Assembly: GCF_018614525.1 (NCBI RefSeq)
Contig: NZ_JAGGOL010000055.1
Location: 1 to 64,000, forward strand
Length of the DNA stretch: 64,000 bases
Reading direction: 5' to 3'
From: Streptomyces sp. ISL-11
Lineage (GTDB): Bacteria > Actinomycetota > Actinomycetes > Streptomycetales > Streptomycetaceae
In this document: positions 51,024 to 59,835 of the stretch, piece by piece
How the letters are laid out: each line of letters begins with the position of its first letter
Numbering within the stretch: position 1 is the stretch's first letter
Notes under the pieces: model-generated
The model's database searches: none
Told to the model about the DNA's origin: nothing
The model's input: the letters and a program-made list of their open reading frames with translations, nothing else
Position numbers and translations under genes: made by a program

Positions 51024-51998
51024 TCAGCGGCTCACCAGGAAGTCGATGAACGCGGCGAACTCCACTTTGTTGAAGGACGAGACCCGCCGAAGGTCACGGA
51101 GGAGGATCGGGATGTTCTCCTGATCCGCCGCCACCTGTTCCAGCATCAGCGGAATCACTTTTCTTCTGGAGGCCCCGCTGAACACGGTGTTCAGGATGCC
51201 TCCGTACTCCGCCCTCGCCCAGCCGCTCCGGATGAGGTTCCCGCTGACGCAGGGCAGGACGTATCTGCTGGCCTGGAGGCCGTCCTCGATCTTCTTGGTG
51301 ACGGCGTCGCCATAATCGATCCTGTCCCTGTCCAGCCAATATCTGATCTTGTTGTCCGCGAGCCGTTCGGCGATCCTGTGCACCTCCTCGGCGTCGTCGT
51401 GGGAGTGGCAGAGGAAGACGTCGTACTCGAATTCCCCGCCGGCGCGCTCCTGCTGCGGTACGGCGAACGGCATTTCCGTCCTTTCGGCCGTCACGGACTT
51501 GATCAGCACGCCCGTGCCGTAGAACTTGACGACCCCCACGCGGCCCGGGAAGGGCAGGTGCGGGCAGTTCGCGTGGAGTTCGTACGTCCGGTCGCCGGCG
51601 CGGATCTCTCCCCGCACCTGACCGGAGAAGAATTCCAGCGAGAACCGGTTGTAGCCGCGGCTCAGCTCGACCGGCTCCGCCAGGGCCGCGACCGGTGTCA
51701 GGGCGCCTTCGCGGAAGATGCCGATCCGTGCGACGGTGGCGGCGTCGTCCGGGCCCTCCGGCGCGGTGTGGAAGGTGAGGAAGGTCCAGTCCGTGTCGGC
51801 CCGGCAGACCAGCCCCGCGCCCGTGCCGTGCGGGCTCGTCAGGCGCACGTCGGCGGCGATCCGGCCGTTGAGCATCGGATCGGTGCGCAGATCGACGGCG
51901 TAGGAGGCACCGAACTCACCGATGCCTCCGCCGTGGCCGGCGATCAGGCTGTCGCCCGTCGTCCAGTCGCTACTGGGCGAAGCGTGCCAGGTATTCAC
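51024..51998 (-). CDS. LamG-like/jelly-roll domain fused to a TIR domain
   Basis: A 324-aa protein. Residues ~1-175 form a beta-sandwich of the LamG/3-keto-disaccharide-hydrolase type (ASYAVDLRTDPMLNGRIAADVRLTSPHGTGAGLVCRADTD ... YNRFSLEFFSGQVRGEIRAG). Residues ~190-324 form a TIR domain: FEYDVFLCHSHDDAEEVHRIAERL, YWLDRDRIDYGDAV, and SGWARAEYGGIL with Glu264 in the position of the NADase glutamate. The GTG at 51998 overlaps the VWA gene by 29 nt; a GTG at 52031 is also possible. A NAD-cleaving or signalling effector is inferred. Confidence 0.82.
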   Translation of the reverse strand: MNTWHASPSSDWTTGDSLIAGHGGGIGEFGASYAVDLRTDPMLNGRIAADVRLTSPHGTGAGLVCRADTDWTFLTFHTAPEGPDDAATVARIGIFREGALTPVAALAEPVELSRGYNRFSLEFFSGQVRGEIRAGDRTYELHANCPHLPFPGRVGVVKFYGTGVLIKSVTAERTEMPFAVPQQERAGGEFEYDVFLCHSHDDAEEVHRIAERLADNKIRYWLDRDRIDYGDAVTKKIEDGLQASRYVLPCVSGNLIRSGWARAEYGGILNTVFSGASRRKVIPLMLEQVAADQENIPILLRDLRRVSSFNKVEFAAFIDFLVSR

Positions 51999-53424
51999 GG
52001 AGCTTCTCGCGTTTCGATGCCAGTGCGGCACGGTCGTCCGGGAATTTGGCGATCAGCACGTCGGCGAGGCCGATGGCCTCCACCAGCAGCCCGAGCTGGA
52101 CATCGTCGTCCGAACTGGACGAGCCGTACTGGCCGGCGTTCTTCATTCCCCATTTGTGGACGACGCCCTTGCGCAGCCGCAGCAGGAGAATGCGGACCGC
52201 GGGTTCCGCCGGATACGGCTGCACCAGGTCCACGATCGCCGCCGACACCTCGTTCGTCGAACGGTGCCAGGCCAGGTGCCCCATCTCACCGTCGTAGCGG
52301 TCACCGTCCGGGCCGTCGGACTCCGCGGACAGCCGCTGCTCGACCGCACGGAACCGGGCGACCTCCGCCGTGAGCATCTTCCGCATTCCGCTGAGGTCGT
52401 CGTCGTCCAGGGCCTTGACGGCCCGTTCGTCGGTCGTGGCCGCCTCGAACTGCTCGACCACGCTGCGGACAAGGGGGTGGACCGGCGCCCGGGTCACGTC
52501 GGCCAAGGGGGCCAGGGCGACATTCCGCTCGGTGCCGGCGACGCGCCGGCCGCTGTCGTAGAGCGTCGCGCCGAGGGTGAGTTCCCCGGCGTTCATCCGT
52601 GTCGGATCGATTTCCAGGCGGACCGCGAAGTTGAAGGTGTCCTGGCCCTTGAGCGGCCGGAGCCGGTAGCGCCGGGAAACCTTGCGCAGGGAATTGAGCT
52701 CCCGGCTCATGGTCACGCCGCGCGGCAGGGACAACTCCACCGTCGGGCTGTCCAGGGCGACCGTCAACGCCCCCTGGAACTCCTCCTCGATGATGTTCTC
52801 GATCCCGGATTCGTCGATGTACCAGAACTTGCCGCCCGACGCGGTGGCGATCGCCTCCAGCAGGTCTTCCTGGAAGTCGTTGCCGACCCCGATGGTCGAG
52901 GTGGTGATGCCTTCGTCCCGCGCGGTGGACGCGACCCCGGCGAGCGTCGTCTTCTTCGTCTCGCCGTCGTTCGCCATGCCGTCCGAGAGCAGGATCAGCC
53001 GGCTGTAGTGGTGATCCTCCATATGCGTCTGGAGTTCCAGCAGGCCCTGGTACCAGCCGAGCGAGAGATTGGTCATGCCGCCGGGAGTGATGGCGGCGAG
53101 CTGCTCCTCCACCTGGTCCCTCGGCGTCTGCGGATTGATGACCACCTGCGCGTCGTCGTCGAAGACCACCACGGTGAAGAGGTCCTCACCGGTGATGCGC
53201 CGGTGGATGTCGCCGCAGCTGCGCTTGACCGTGTCGAGCTTCTTGCCCGTCATGCTGCCGCTGCGGTCGACGACCAGGCAGAGATTCATGGCGTTCGTGG
53301 CACGGCCGACGCTCTCCGTCGACCGGCATCTGACCTCGACGATCGCGTCGATTTCCGTCACTTCGTCGTTCCTGGCGACGGGACGTTCTGTCAGGAGTAA
53401 GAGCTCGATGGGTGGATCGCCCAT
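51970..53424 (-). CDS. von Willebrand factor A (VWA) domain protein, TTA codon
   Basis: A 484-aa cytoplasmic protein. The VWA domain spans about residues 45-230 with a complete MIDAS: DRSGSM (Asp53), Thr in ITPGGMTNLSLG, and Asp in LILLSDGMANDG. It is followed by a beta region (SRRYRLRPLKGQDTFNFAVRLEID) and a helical C-terminus. No signal peptide or membrane helix is present. GGGGGA precedes the ATG at 53424. Codon 9 is TTA (53398-53400), implying bldA control. Its 3' end overlaps the TIR gene, so the two are made together. Confidence 0.88.
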   Translation of the reverse strand: MGDPPIELLLLTERPVARNDEVTEIDAIVEVRCRSTESVGRATNAMNLCLVVDRSGSMTGKKLDTVKRSCGDIHRRITGEDLFTVVVFDDDAQVVINPQTPRDQVEEQLAAITPGGMTNLSLGWYQGLLELQTHMEDHHYSRLILLSDGMANDGETKKTTLAGVASTARDEGITTSTIGVGNDFQEDLLEAIATASGGKFWYIDESGIENIIEEEFQGALTVALDSPTVELSLPRGVTMSRELNSLRKVSRRYRLRPLKGQDTFNFAVRLEIDPTRMNAGELTLGATLYDSGRRVAGTERNVALAPLADVTRAPVHPLVRSVVEQFEAATTDERAVKALDDDDLSGMRKMLTAEVARFRAVEQRLSAESDGPDGDRYDGEMGHLAWHRSTNEVSAAIVDLVQPYPAEPAVRILLLRLRKGVVHKWGMKNAGQYGSSSSDDDVQLGLLVEAIGLADVLIAKFPDDRAALASKREKLREYLARFAQ

Positions 53425-53558
53425 TGCATCCCCCGTGATGCGCGATTCGGTGAACCGTCCTGGGCACCCAGAGAACCACACGGCGTCGACGGCGGGGAGA
53501 CTTCGGCGACAGCCCGATGAGAATATCCGCGGAAGCGGTCAAATGAGCGAATACAGAG

Positions 53559-53600
53559 CCGGGCGGCCCGTCTCGCGCGAACGCGAGCCGGACCGCCCGG
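53559..53600 (-). terminator. hairpin terminator after sodN
   Basis: A long imperfect stem (ccgggcggcccg ... cgcg / cgcg ... cggaccgcccgg) with loop cgaa lies 8 nt beyond the sodN stop. Confidence 0.85.
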
Positions 53601-53607
53601 ATGAGGA

Positions 53608-54003
53608 TCAAGCCTTCTTGGTCTCCCAGAAGATCCTGTCGATCTGAGCGATGAGCTCCAGCGCCTTCTCGCCCGTCTTCGGGTCGTTCGACGCCTTGGC
53701 CGTGCTCAGGGCCTTGAGGGTGTCGTTGACCAGCTGGTGCAGCTCGGGGTACTTCTCGAAGTGCGGGGGCTTGAAGTAGTCGCTCCACAGGACCGAGACG
53801 TGGTGCTTGGCCAGCTCCGCGCGCTGCTCCTTGATGATCAGGGCGCGGGTGCGGAAGTCCGGGTCCTCGTTGGCCTGGTACTTCTCCTGGACTGCCTTGA
53901 CCGACTCGGCCTCGATGCGGGCCTGGGCCGGGTCGTATACGCCGCACGGCAGGTCGCAGTGGGCACTGACCTGCACCTTGGGGGCGAACAGGCGGGAAAG
54001 CAT
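53608..54003 (-). CDS. sodN: nickel-containing superoxide dismutase
   Basis: A 131-aa precursor. The Ni-hook begins at HCDLPCGVYDPAQARIEAESV: His1, Cys2 and Cys6 of the mature enzyme. The 14-residue leader (MLSRLFAPKVQVSA) must be removed to free His1. The remainder is the four-helix bundle (ALIIKEQRAELAKHHVSVLWSDYF ...). It detoxifies superoxide and in Streptomyces is nickel-regulated. It is divergent from sodX, the gene for the maturation protease. Confidence 0.96.
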   Translation of the reverse strand: MLSRLFAPKVQVSAHCDLPCGVYDPAQARIEAESVKAVQEKYQANEDPDFRTRALIIKEQRAELAKHHVSVLWSDYFKPPHFEKYPELHQLVNDTLKALSTAKASNDPKTGEKALELIAQIDRIFWETKKA

Positions 54004-54147
54004 AGAGCTGTCCTTCCTCGTGATCGTCTTCTCAGGTGCGAGATTACTCGGTGTGGGAAGGCTTTTCTCGGGTGCCCCGGGGGGCTTAGGACAAAAGACC
54101 GGTGTCACGCTGGGACCGGCGGAGGAAACGGACCGGGAGGTGCCGCG

Positions 54148-54615
54148 GTGCGGGAGCAAGTGGACGAGCGCGGGCAGGAGCAGGACCGCGAGCGTCGAGG
54201 GCTGCTGCGGATCGGGCTGGCCGAGGTCTACAACCCGTCGATGGTGCCGACGCTGAACCCCGGCGACCAGCTGGTCGTCCAGTACGGCGCGGCCGTGCGG
54301 CCGGGTGATGTGGTGGTGCTGCGGCACCCGTTCCGGCAGGACCTGCTCATCGTCAAGCGGGCGGTCGAGCGGCGCGAGGGCGGCTGGTGGGTGATGGGCG
54401 ACAACCCGCTGGTGGAGAACGACAGCCGGGAGTTCGGCACCGTGCCCGAAGAGTTCGTGGTGGCCCGCGCCTGGGTCCGGCTGCGCCGGCCGCCGGCCGC
54501 GGGTCAGCGGTCGGCGGGGGCGCTGCTCGCGTGGCTGGCGTCGGCGCTCAGGCCGCTGCGGGCGGTGCCGGCGACCTCCGCCTCCCGGCTCTCCAGGCGC
54601 TTGCGGGCCCGGTAG
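54148..54615 (+). CDS. sodX: nickel-type superoxide dismutase maturation protease
   Basis: A 155-aa S26/LexA-type serine protease that trims the SodN leader. Ser is in AEVYNPSMVPTLNPGDQLVVQYG (about residue 31) and the Lys general base in DLLIVKRAVERREGGWWVMGDNPL. The GTG at 54148 follows GGGAGGTG. It is divergent from sodN. Its last 112 nt (54504-54615) overlap the 3' end of the convergent CGNR gene, which is unusual but both frames look real. Confidence 0.92.
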   Translation: MREQVDERGQEQDRERRGLLRIGLAEVYNPSMVPTLNPGDQLVVQYGAAVRPGDVVVLRHPFRQDLLIVKRAVERREGGWWVMGDNPLVENDSREFGTVPEEFVVARAWVRLRRPPAAGQRSAGALLAWLASALRPLRAVPATSASRLSRRLRAR

Positions 54616-55148
54616 GCGGCGACGTTCGCCCGGGTGGCACAGCGGTCGGAGCAGTAGCGGCGCGAGCGGTTGGTCGAGGTGTCGAGGTAGGCGTTGCGGC
54701 AGGGTGCGGCCTGGCAGATGCCGAGCCGGTCCACCCCGTACTCCGTCAGATGGACGGCCAGGCCCATGCAGGCGGTCGCGGTGTACGAGGCGCTGGCGTT
54801 CGCGGCGTGGTCGGCGATGTGCATGTGCCACTTGGGCCGGCCGTCGTCGTCCCGGAACTCGTGCCCGGAGATCTGCGGGCTGACGGGGAACTCCATCAGC
54901 AGCGCGTTGAGCAGGTCCACGGCCCGTACCTCGTCGCCCTCGGCGGCGGCCTCGAAGACCGCGCGCAGCCGGGCCCGTACGGACCTCAGGCGGGTGACGT
55001 CGCTGTCGGCCGCGCGCCGGGCGGCCTGCGCGCCGGCGCCGAAGAGCTCGCGCACCGCCTCCACCGAGGTCAGCGCGTCGGTGCCGCGCGCGGGCTCCTC
55101 GCTGTTGACCAGCCGCACGGCGTAGTCCGAGTAATAGGCCAGTTCCAC
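54504..55148 (-). CDS. CGNR zinc finger (ABATE-domain) protein
   Basis: A 214-aa putative regulator. The N-terminal ABATE-like domain (YYSDYAVRLVNSEEPARGTDALTSVEAVRELF) precedes a CGNR zinc finger (GICQAAPCRNAYLDTSTNRSRRYCSDRCATRANVAAYRARKR) at about residues 144-185. A ~30-residue tail is encoded antisense to the end of sodX. The family is thought to bind DNA or act as stress regulators; targets are unknown. Confidence 0.88.
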   Translation of the reverse strand: MELAYYSDYAVRLVNSEEPARGTDALTSVEAVRELFGAGAQAARRAADSDVTRLRSVRARLRAVFEAAAEGDEVRAVDLLNALLMEFPVSPQISGHEFRDDDGRPKWHMHIADHAANASASYTATACMGLAVHLTEYGVDRLGICQAAPCRNAYLDTSTNRSRRYCSDRCATRANVAAYRARKRLESREAEVAGTARSGLSADASHASSAPADR

Positions 55149-55250
55149 TTGTGGTCCTTACGCAGGCGGTCTAGGGTCGGAGGCGTCGATCAGTAATGGT
55201 CGGTGTACCACCGAGGGTATTACACCGTATGACCCGATGGAGGGAACGTC

Positions 55251-56012
55251 ATGACGCAGGCCGTCACCGGCCCGGACTGGAGCGCCTGGCAGGAGAGCTG
55301 GGACCGCCAGCAGGAGTGGTATCTGCCCGACCGCGAGGAGCGGTTCCGGGTCATGCTCGACATGGTCGAGGCTTGCGTGGGCCCCGAGGCCCGGATCCTG
55401 GACCTCGCCTGCGGCACCGGCTCGATATCCGCCCGCCTCCTCGAACGCTTCCCGCGGGCCTCGTCCACCGGCGTCGACCTGGATCCGGCGCTGCTGACCA
55501 TCGCCCGCGGCACCTTCGCGGGCGACAGCCGGGTGGAGTTCGTGACGGCGGACCTCAAGGACCCGAACTGGACGCGGAAGCTGCCCCACGACAGCTACGA
55601 CGCGGTGCTGACCGCCACCGCGCTCCACTGGCTGCACTCCGGGCCCCTGCGCACGCTGTACGGGCAGCTCGCCGGGCTGGTCCGTGAGGGCGGTGTCCTC
55701 ATGAACGCCGACGGGATGCCGGACGAGTCCACGCCCCGTATCAACGCGGCCGAACGGGCCCTGCGCCACGCGCGCATGGACCGGGCCAAGGCCGGGGGCG
55801 CCCTCGACTGGAGCGAATGGTGGCAGCTCGCGGCCGCCGACCCGGTGCTCGCCGGGCCGACCGCCGAGCGCTTCGCCATCTATGGGGAGCACGCCGACGG
55901 CGACACGCCTTCCGCCGCCTGGCACGCCCGGACGCTGCGCGAGGCCGGCTTCGCGGAGGCGCGGCCGGTGTGGTGCTCGCCCTCGGACGCGATGGTGCTG
56001 GCGCTGAAGTAG
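55251..56012 (+). CDS. class I SAM-dependent methyltransferase
   Basis: A 253-aa protein with SAM motif I ARILDLACGTGSISARLLERFP (about residues 46-67), acidic VDLDPALL, and DAVLTATALHWLHSGPL. The C-terminal part contains a substrate lid (INAAERALRHARMDRAKAGGALDW). It resembles small-molecule methyltransferases of the ubiquinone/TAM type; the substrate is unknown. It stands alone and ends at a strong hairpin. Confidence 0.87.
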   Translation: MTQAVTGPDWSAWQESWDRQQEWYLPDREERFRVMLDMVEACVGPEARILDLACGTGSISARLLERFPRASSTGVDLDPALLTIARGTFAGDSRVEFVTADLKDPNWTRKLPHDSYDAVLTATALHWLHSGPLRTLYGQLAGLVREGGVLMNADGMPDESTPRINAAERALRHARMDRAKAGGALDWSEWWQLAAADPVLAGPTAERFAIYGEHADGDTPSAAWHARTLREAGFAEARPVWCSPSDAMVLALK

Positions 56013-56019
56013 GCACGCG

Positions 56020-56064
56020 ACGCGCGCGGGGGCGGTACGGATGAACCCGTACCGCCCCCGCGTC
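56020..56064. terminator. bidirectional hairpin terminator
   Basis: The stem gcgggggcggtacgg / ccgtaccgcccccgc lies between the methyltransferase gene and the convergent ABC ATPase gene. Confidence 0.9.
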
Positions 56065-56079
56065 GTCATGACCGTCGCC

Positions 56080-56841
56080 TCACAGCACCTTGGACAGGAA
56101 CGACTTCGTGCGCTCGTGCTGCGGGTTGGTCAGCACCTCGCGCGGGTGGCCGGACTCGACGACCACGCCGTCGTCCATGAAGACGACGGAGTCGCCGACC
56201 TCGCGGGCGAAGCCCATCTCGTGGGTGACGACGACCATCGTCATGCCGTCCTCGGCGAGGCCCCGCATGACGTCGAGGACGTCACCGACCAGCTCCGGGT
56301 CGAGCGCCGAGGTGGGCTCGTCGAAGAGCATCAGCTTCGGCTCCATGGCCAGCGCGCGGGCGATCGCCACGCGCTGCTGCTGGCCGCCGGAGAGCTGGGA
56401 GGGGTAGTTGCCCGCCTTGTCGGCCAGGCCGACGCGGTCGAGCAGCTTCAGGGCCCGCTCGCGGGCGACCGCCTTGCTCTCGCGCTTCACCTGGACCGGC
56501 GCCTCCATGACGTTGGCCAGGGCCGTCATGTGCGGGAAGAGGTTGAAGCGCTGGAACACCATGCCGATGTCCCGCCGCTTCAGGGCCACCTCGCTGTCCT
56601 TGAGCTCGTACAGCTTGTCGCCCTTCTGGCGGTAGCCGACCAGCTCGCCGTCGACGGACAGCCGACCCGCGTTGATCTTCTCCAGGTGGTTGATGCACCG
56701 CAGGAAGGTGGACTTGCCGGAGCCGGAGGGGCCGATGAGGCAGAACACCTCGCGCGGGGCGACCTCGAGGTCGATGCCCTTGAGGACCTGGACCGCGCCG
56801 TAGGACTTGTGGACGCCCTCGGCCTTCACCATCGCGTTCAT
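56080..56841 (-). CDS. polar amino-acid ABC transporter ATPase (GlnQ-type)
   Basis: A 253-aa ATPase: Walker [11 protein letters not shown] (about residues 37-46), Q-loop [11 protein letters not shown], signature [16 protein letters not shown], Walker [15 protein letters not shown] and the switch His in VVTHEMGF. It energises amino-acid import through the adjacent permease and binding protein. The ATG overlaps the permease stop (ATGA 56838-56841). It is the last gene of the three-gene operon. Confidence 0.95.
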   Translation of the reverse strand: MNAMVKAEGVHKSYGAVQVLKGIDLEVAPREVFCLIGPSGSGKSTFLRCINHLEKINAGRLSVDGELVGYRQKGDKLYELKDSEVALKRRDIGMVFQRFNLFPHMTALANVMEAPVQVKRESKAVARERALKLLDRVGLADKAGNYPSQLSGGQQQRVAIARALAMEPKLMLFDEPTSALDPELVGDVLDVMRGLAEDGMTMVVVTHEMGFAREVGDSVVFMDDGVVVESGHPREVLTNPQHERTKSFLSKVL

Positions 56842-58346
56842 GCGCTGACACCTCCGGGGGAACGGTGACCGACGGTGGCCAGGTTCGACTTGATCTTCTG
56901 CCACGGGGTGAGCGGCAGGGAGCGCAGCGAGCCACGGGCGTAGTGCCGCTCCAGGTAGAACTGACCGGCGCTGAAGACGCTGGTGAGGATGAGGTACCAG
57001 GTGGCGGCGAGGAAGAGCATCTCCACCGTGGCGCCTGTGGTCTGGCCGATGTCGGTGGTGGACCGCAGCAGTTCCAGGTACTGGGCGGCGCTCGCGGCCA
57101 GCGACGACGTCTTGAGCATGTTGATGAACTCGTTGCCGGTCGGCGGCACGATCACGCGCATCGCCTGCGGCAGCACGATCCGGCGCAGCGTCCGGCCCTG
57201 GTTCATGCCCAGCGCGTGCGACGCCTCGGTCTGACCCTCGTCGACCGACTGGATGCCCGCCCGGACGATCTCCGACATGTACGCGGCCTCGTTGAGCCCC
57301 AGGCCGAGCAGCGCGGCCATGAACGGCGTCATGAAGTCGCTCATCTCGTCCCGGTAGATCGGGCCGAGGTTGATGTACGGGAAGATCAGCGCGAGGTTGA
57401 ACCACAGCAGCAGCTGGACGTAGACCGGTGTGCCCCGGAAGAACCAGATGTAGAGCCAGGAGACCGAGGAGGTCACCGGGTTCTTCGACAGCCGCATCAC
57501 GGCCAGCACGATGCCGAGCAGGAGTCCCAGCGCCATCGCGAGGATCGAGATCAGGACGGTCTTGCCGAGCCCCTTCACGACCGTGGAGTCGAAGAGGTAG
57601 TCCGGGATCGCGCCGTAGTGGACGTTCGCGGTGGCGAAGGCGTTCAGCAGCAGACTCAGCAGGGCGAGGACGACGACGGCGGAGACCCAGCGTCCGTAGT
57701 GCCGGACGGGGATGGCCTTGAGGGCCTCCGGCACGGTGGCGCTCGCGCCGGCGGTCTTCGACGCGGCCTTGGCCTTGGCCTTGGCCTTGGGGCCGTCGGG
57801 GGACGGCTCGGCGTCGGCCTTGTCGGCGGCGCCCTTGCCGTCCTTCTTGGCGAGGTCCGCGGGCTCCGCAGCCTTGCCGGCCTTCTTGGCCTCGGGCTCG
57901 GCGTCCGCGGCCTTCTCGGCCTTGGCGTCCTTGTCGCCCTCGCTGTCCTTGGCCTTCTCGGACTCGGCGTCGTCGGCCTCGTCGGCGGCCTTGCCGGCCG
58001 CCGGCTTCTTCGCGTCGTCGGCCTTGTCGGCGGAGGGCTTGTCGCCGGCCTTGGCGGCCTCGGCAGCCTTCTCGGGCTCGGCCTCGGCGTCGTTGGCCTT
58101 GGCGTCCTTGCCGCTTTCGCCGTCCTTGGCCTTCTCGGAGTCGGACTCGGCAGCCTTGGACTCGGCGTCCTTGGCCTTGCCGTCCTCGGCCTTCGCCGGC
58201 TCGGCGTCCTTGGCCTTGCCGTCCTCGGCCTTCGCCGGCTCGGGCTTCGCGTCGCCGGCCTTCGCCGGCTCCGTGGCGGGAGCCTCCGGCTCCTGCCGCT
58301 CCGGCTCCGACTTGTCGGGCTCCGGCTTTTCGGGGGAATCAGTCAC
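56838..58346 (-). CDS. amino-acid ABC permease with ~210-residue Ala/Lys/Glu-rich N-terminal extension
   Basis: A 502-aa protein. Residues ~215-502 are a standard His/Glu/Gln permease: [59 protein letters not shown] and the EAA loop [23 protein letters not shown]. Residues ~1-210 are low-complexity repeats of the type [13 protein letters not shown], with no hydrophobic segment and so probably cytoplasmic. Normal permeases of this group lack such an extension. At DNA level the repeats are tandem (58140-58260). The start ATG and frame are continuous, so I take the fusion as real. Confidence 0.87.
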   Translation of the reverse strand: MTDSPEKPEPDKSEPERQEPEAPATEPAKAGDAKPEPAKAEDGKAKDAEPAKAEDGKAKDAESKAAESDSEKAKDGESGKDAKANDAEAEPEKAAEAAKAGDKPSADKADDAKKPAAGKAADEADDAESEKAKDSEGDKDAKAEKAADAEPEAKKAGKAAEPADLAKKDGKGAADKADAEPSPDGPKAKAKAKAASKTAGASATVPEALKAIPVRHYGRWVSAVVVLALLSLLLNAFATANVHYGAIPDYLFDSTVVKGLGKTVLISILAMALGLLLGIVLAVMRLSKNPVTSSVSWLYIWFFRGTPVYVQLLLWFNLALIFPYINLGPIYRDEMSDFMTPFMAALLGLGLNEAAYMSEIVRAGIQSVDEGQTEASHALGMNQGRTLRRIVLPQAMRVIVPPTGNEFINMLKTSSLAASAAQYLELLRSTTDIGQTTGATVEMLFLAATWYLILTSVFSAGQFYLERHYARGSLRSLPLTPWQKIKSNLATVGHRSPGGVSA

Positions 58347-58389
58347 GGGTTCTGCCTTTCAGCGTGCCGTACGAGGGAAGGGAGAGGGG

Positions 58390-59352
58390 TCAGGAACCGC
58401 CGTTGACCTTGGCTTCCTTGACGGCGCCGGCCTCGACGCCCCAGGTCTTCAGGACCTTCTCGTACGCACCGTTCTTGATGATCGCGTCGAGGGCCGCCTT
58501 GAGGGCGTCCCGCAGCTGGGTGTTCTCCTTGGAGACGGCGATGCCGTACGGAGCGGCCTCGACCTGCTCGCCGACTCCCTCGAAGTCATTGCCGCCACCG
58601 GAGGTCTTGACCGCGTAGGCGGCGACGGGGAAGTCGCTGGAGACGGCGTCGACGCCACCGGCCTTCAGCCGCGTCTGGGCCTCCAGGTCGGTGTCGAAGG
58701 CCTCGATGGAGATCGAGTCCTTGTCCTCCTTCTCGCACTTCTCCGACTCGGCCTTGGCCATGTCGTCGGAGACCGTGCCGCGCTGCACGCCGACCTTCTT
58801 GCCGCAAAGGTCGGACCAGGTCGAGATGCCCTTGGTCTCGCCCTTCTTGGTGTAGATCGAGACACCGGCGGTGAAGTAGTCGACGAAGTCGACGCCCTCA
58901 CCGACCTTCTTCCCGGTCTTGGAGTCCTTGCCCTCCTGGCGGTCCTTGGTGTCCGTCATCGCGGACATGCCCAGGTCGTACCGCTTGGAGCGCAGGCCCG
59001 TCAGCAGGCTGTCGAAGGTGCCGTTGTTGAATTCGAAGCGCACCCCCAGCTCCTTGCCCAGGGCGGCGGCGACATCGGGGTCGATGCCGACGGTCTTGCC
59101 GCCCTTCTTGAATTCCACCGGCGGATAGGCGATGTCCGAGCCCACCTTGATGACCCCGGAGTCCTGGATCCGCTTGGGCAGCTTGCCGAAGAGCGGCGCC
59201 GAGGAGCCCTTGACCCCCTGGTCGGAGGGGCCTGCCTTGTCCCTCATGTCGCCGCAGCCGGTGAGCAGCAGGGCGCCGGCGACCGCGATCGCTCCGACGG
59301 CGGCCGTACGACTCCTGGCGGCAGCCGGGCGATGGGTGGTGCTTGCGGTCAT
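58390..59352 (-). CDS. amino-acid-binding lipoprotein (family 3 SBP)
   Basis: A 320-aa lipoprotein with lipobox LLLTGC (Cys about residue 33). The mature domain (VIKVGSDIAYPPVEFKKGGKTVGIDPDVAAALGKELG, then LTGLRSKRYDLGMSAMTDTKDRQ) binds a polar amino acid, probably glutamate or another acidic/polar type. It is the first gene of the operon, 43 nt before the permease. The Arg of SKRYDLGMSAM-type loops usually contacts the ligand carboxylate. Confidence 0.92.
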   Translation of the reverse strand: MTASTTHRPAAARSRTAAVGAIAVAGALLLTGCGDMRDKAGPSDQGVKGSSAPLFGKLPKRIQDSGVIKVGSDIAYPPVEFKKGGKTVGIDPDVAAALGKELGVRFEFNNGTFDSLLTGLRSKRYDLGMSAMTDTKDRQEGKDSKTGKKVGEGVDFVDYFTAGVSIYTKKGETKGISTWSDLCGKKVGVQRGTVSDDMAKAESEKCEKEDKDSISIEAFDTDLEAQTRLKAGGVDAVSSDFPVAAYAVKTSGGGNDFEGVGEQVEAAPYGIAVSKENTQLRDALKAALDAIIKNGAYEKVLKTWGVEAGAVKEAKVNGGS

Positions 59353-59835
59353 TGCTGATTCCTCCTGCGGGTGAGGGGATAGCCGACGGAACTCGCTGCA
59401 TAAGCGCTGGTCACATTGAGGTCACGGGCACACATCGGCGCGAGCCGCGACCTCGTGTGATTTGGGCATCTTGCCATCTGGACTACACCGTTCGGGGGGC
59501 CAGCCATGTCAAAATCGGATAACGGGTGATCCCCGTGCGGTACCAGGCCGGTTCGTACTACCGGACTTGGGCGTTCCTCTTGGGTGAGAGACGTATGTCA
59601 CGCACCTTCTGTCTCACTCCATGGACTTCCGGCACCAGTTGACACGGTTTTGACGGCTGTGTGCGCGTGCCGTGACCTGCGGCGTCGGATACTCACTCGT
59701 CGGCCGTAGCGCTCATTTGATAGAAAGACCAGCTACAACCCCGGACCCGGGGCTCAGGGCGCATGTGCGGTGCGCCCGGCGGTCCGCTACCTCGGGCGGC
59801 TACCCTCGACGGCAATTCGACAAAGGGGTCAAATA
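59353..59835. other. 483-nt divergent promoter region
   Basis: Separates the amino-acid ABC operon (minus) from the malic enzyme gene (plus). It has TTGACA at 59639-59644 and TTGACG at 59650-59655, both usable as -35 boxes for the plus strand; no -10 is obvious. No ORF with coding bias or hairpin was seen. Confidence 0.5.
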
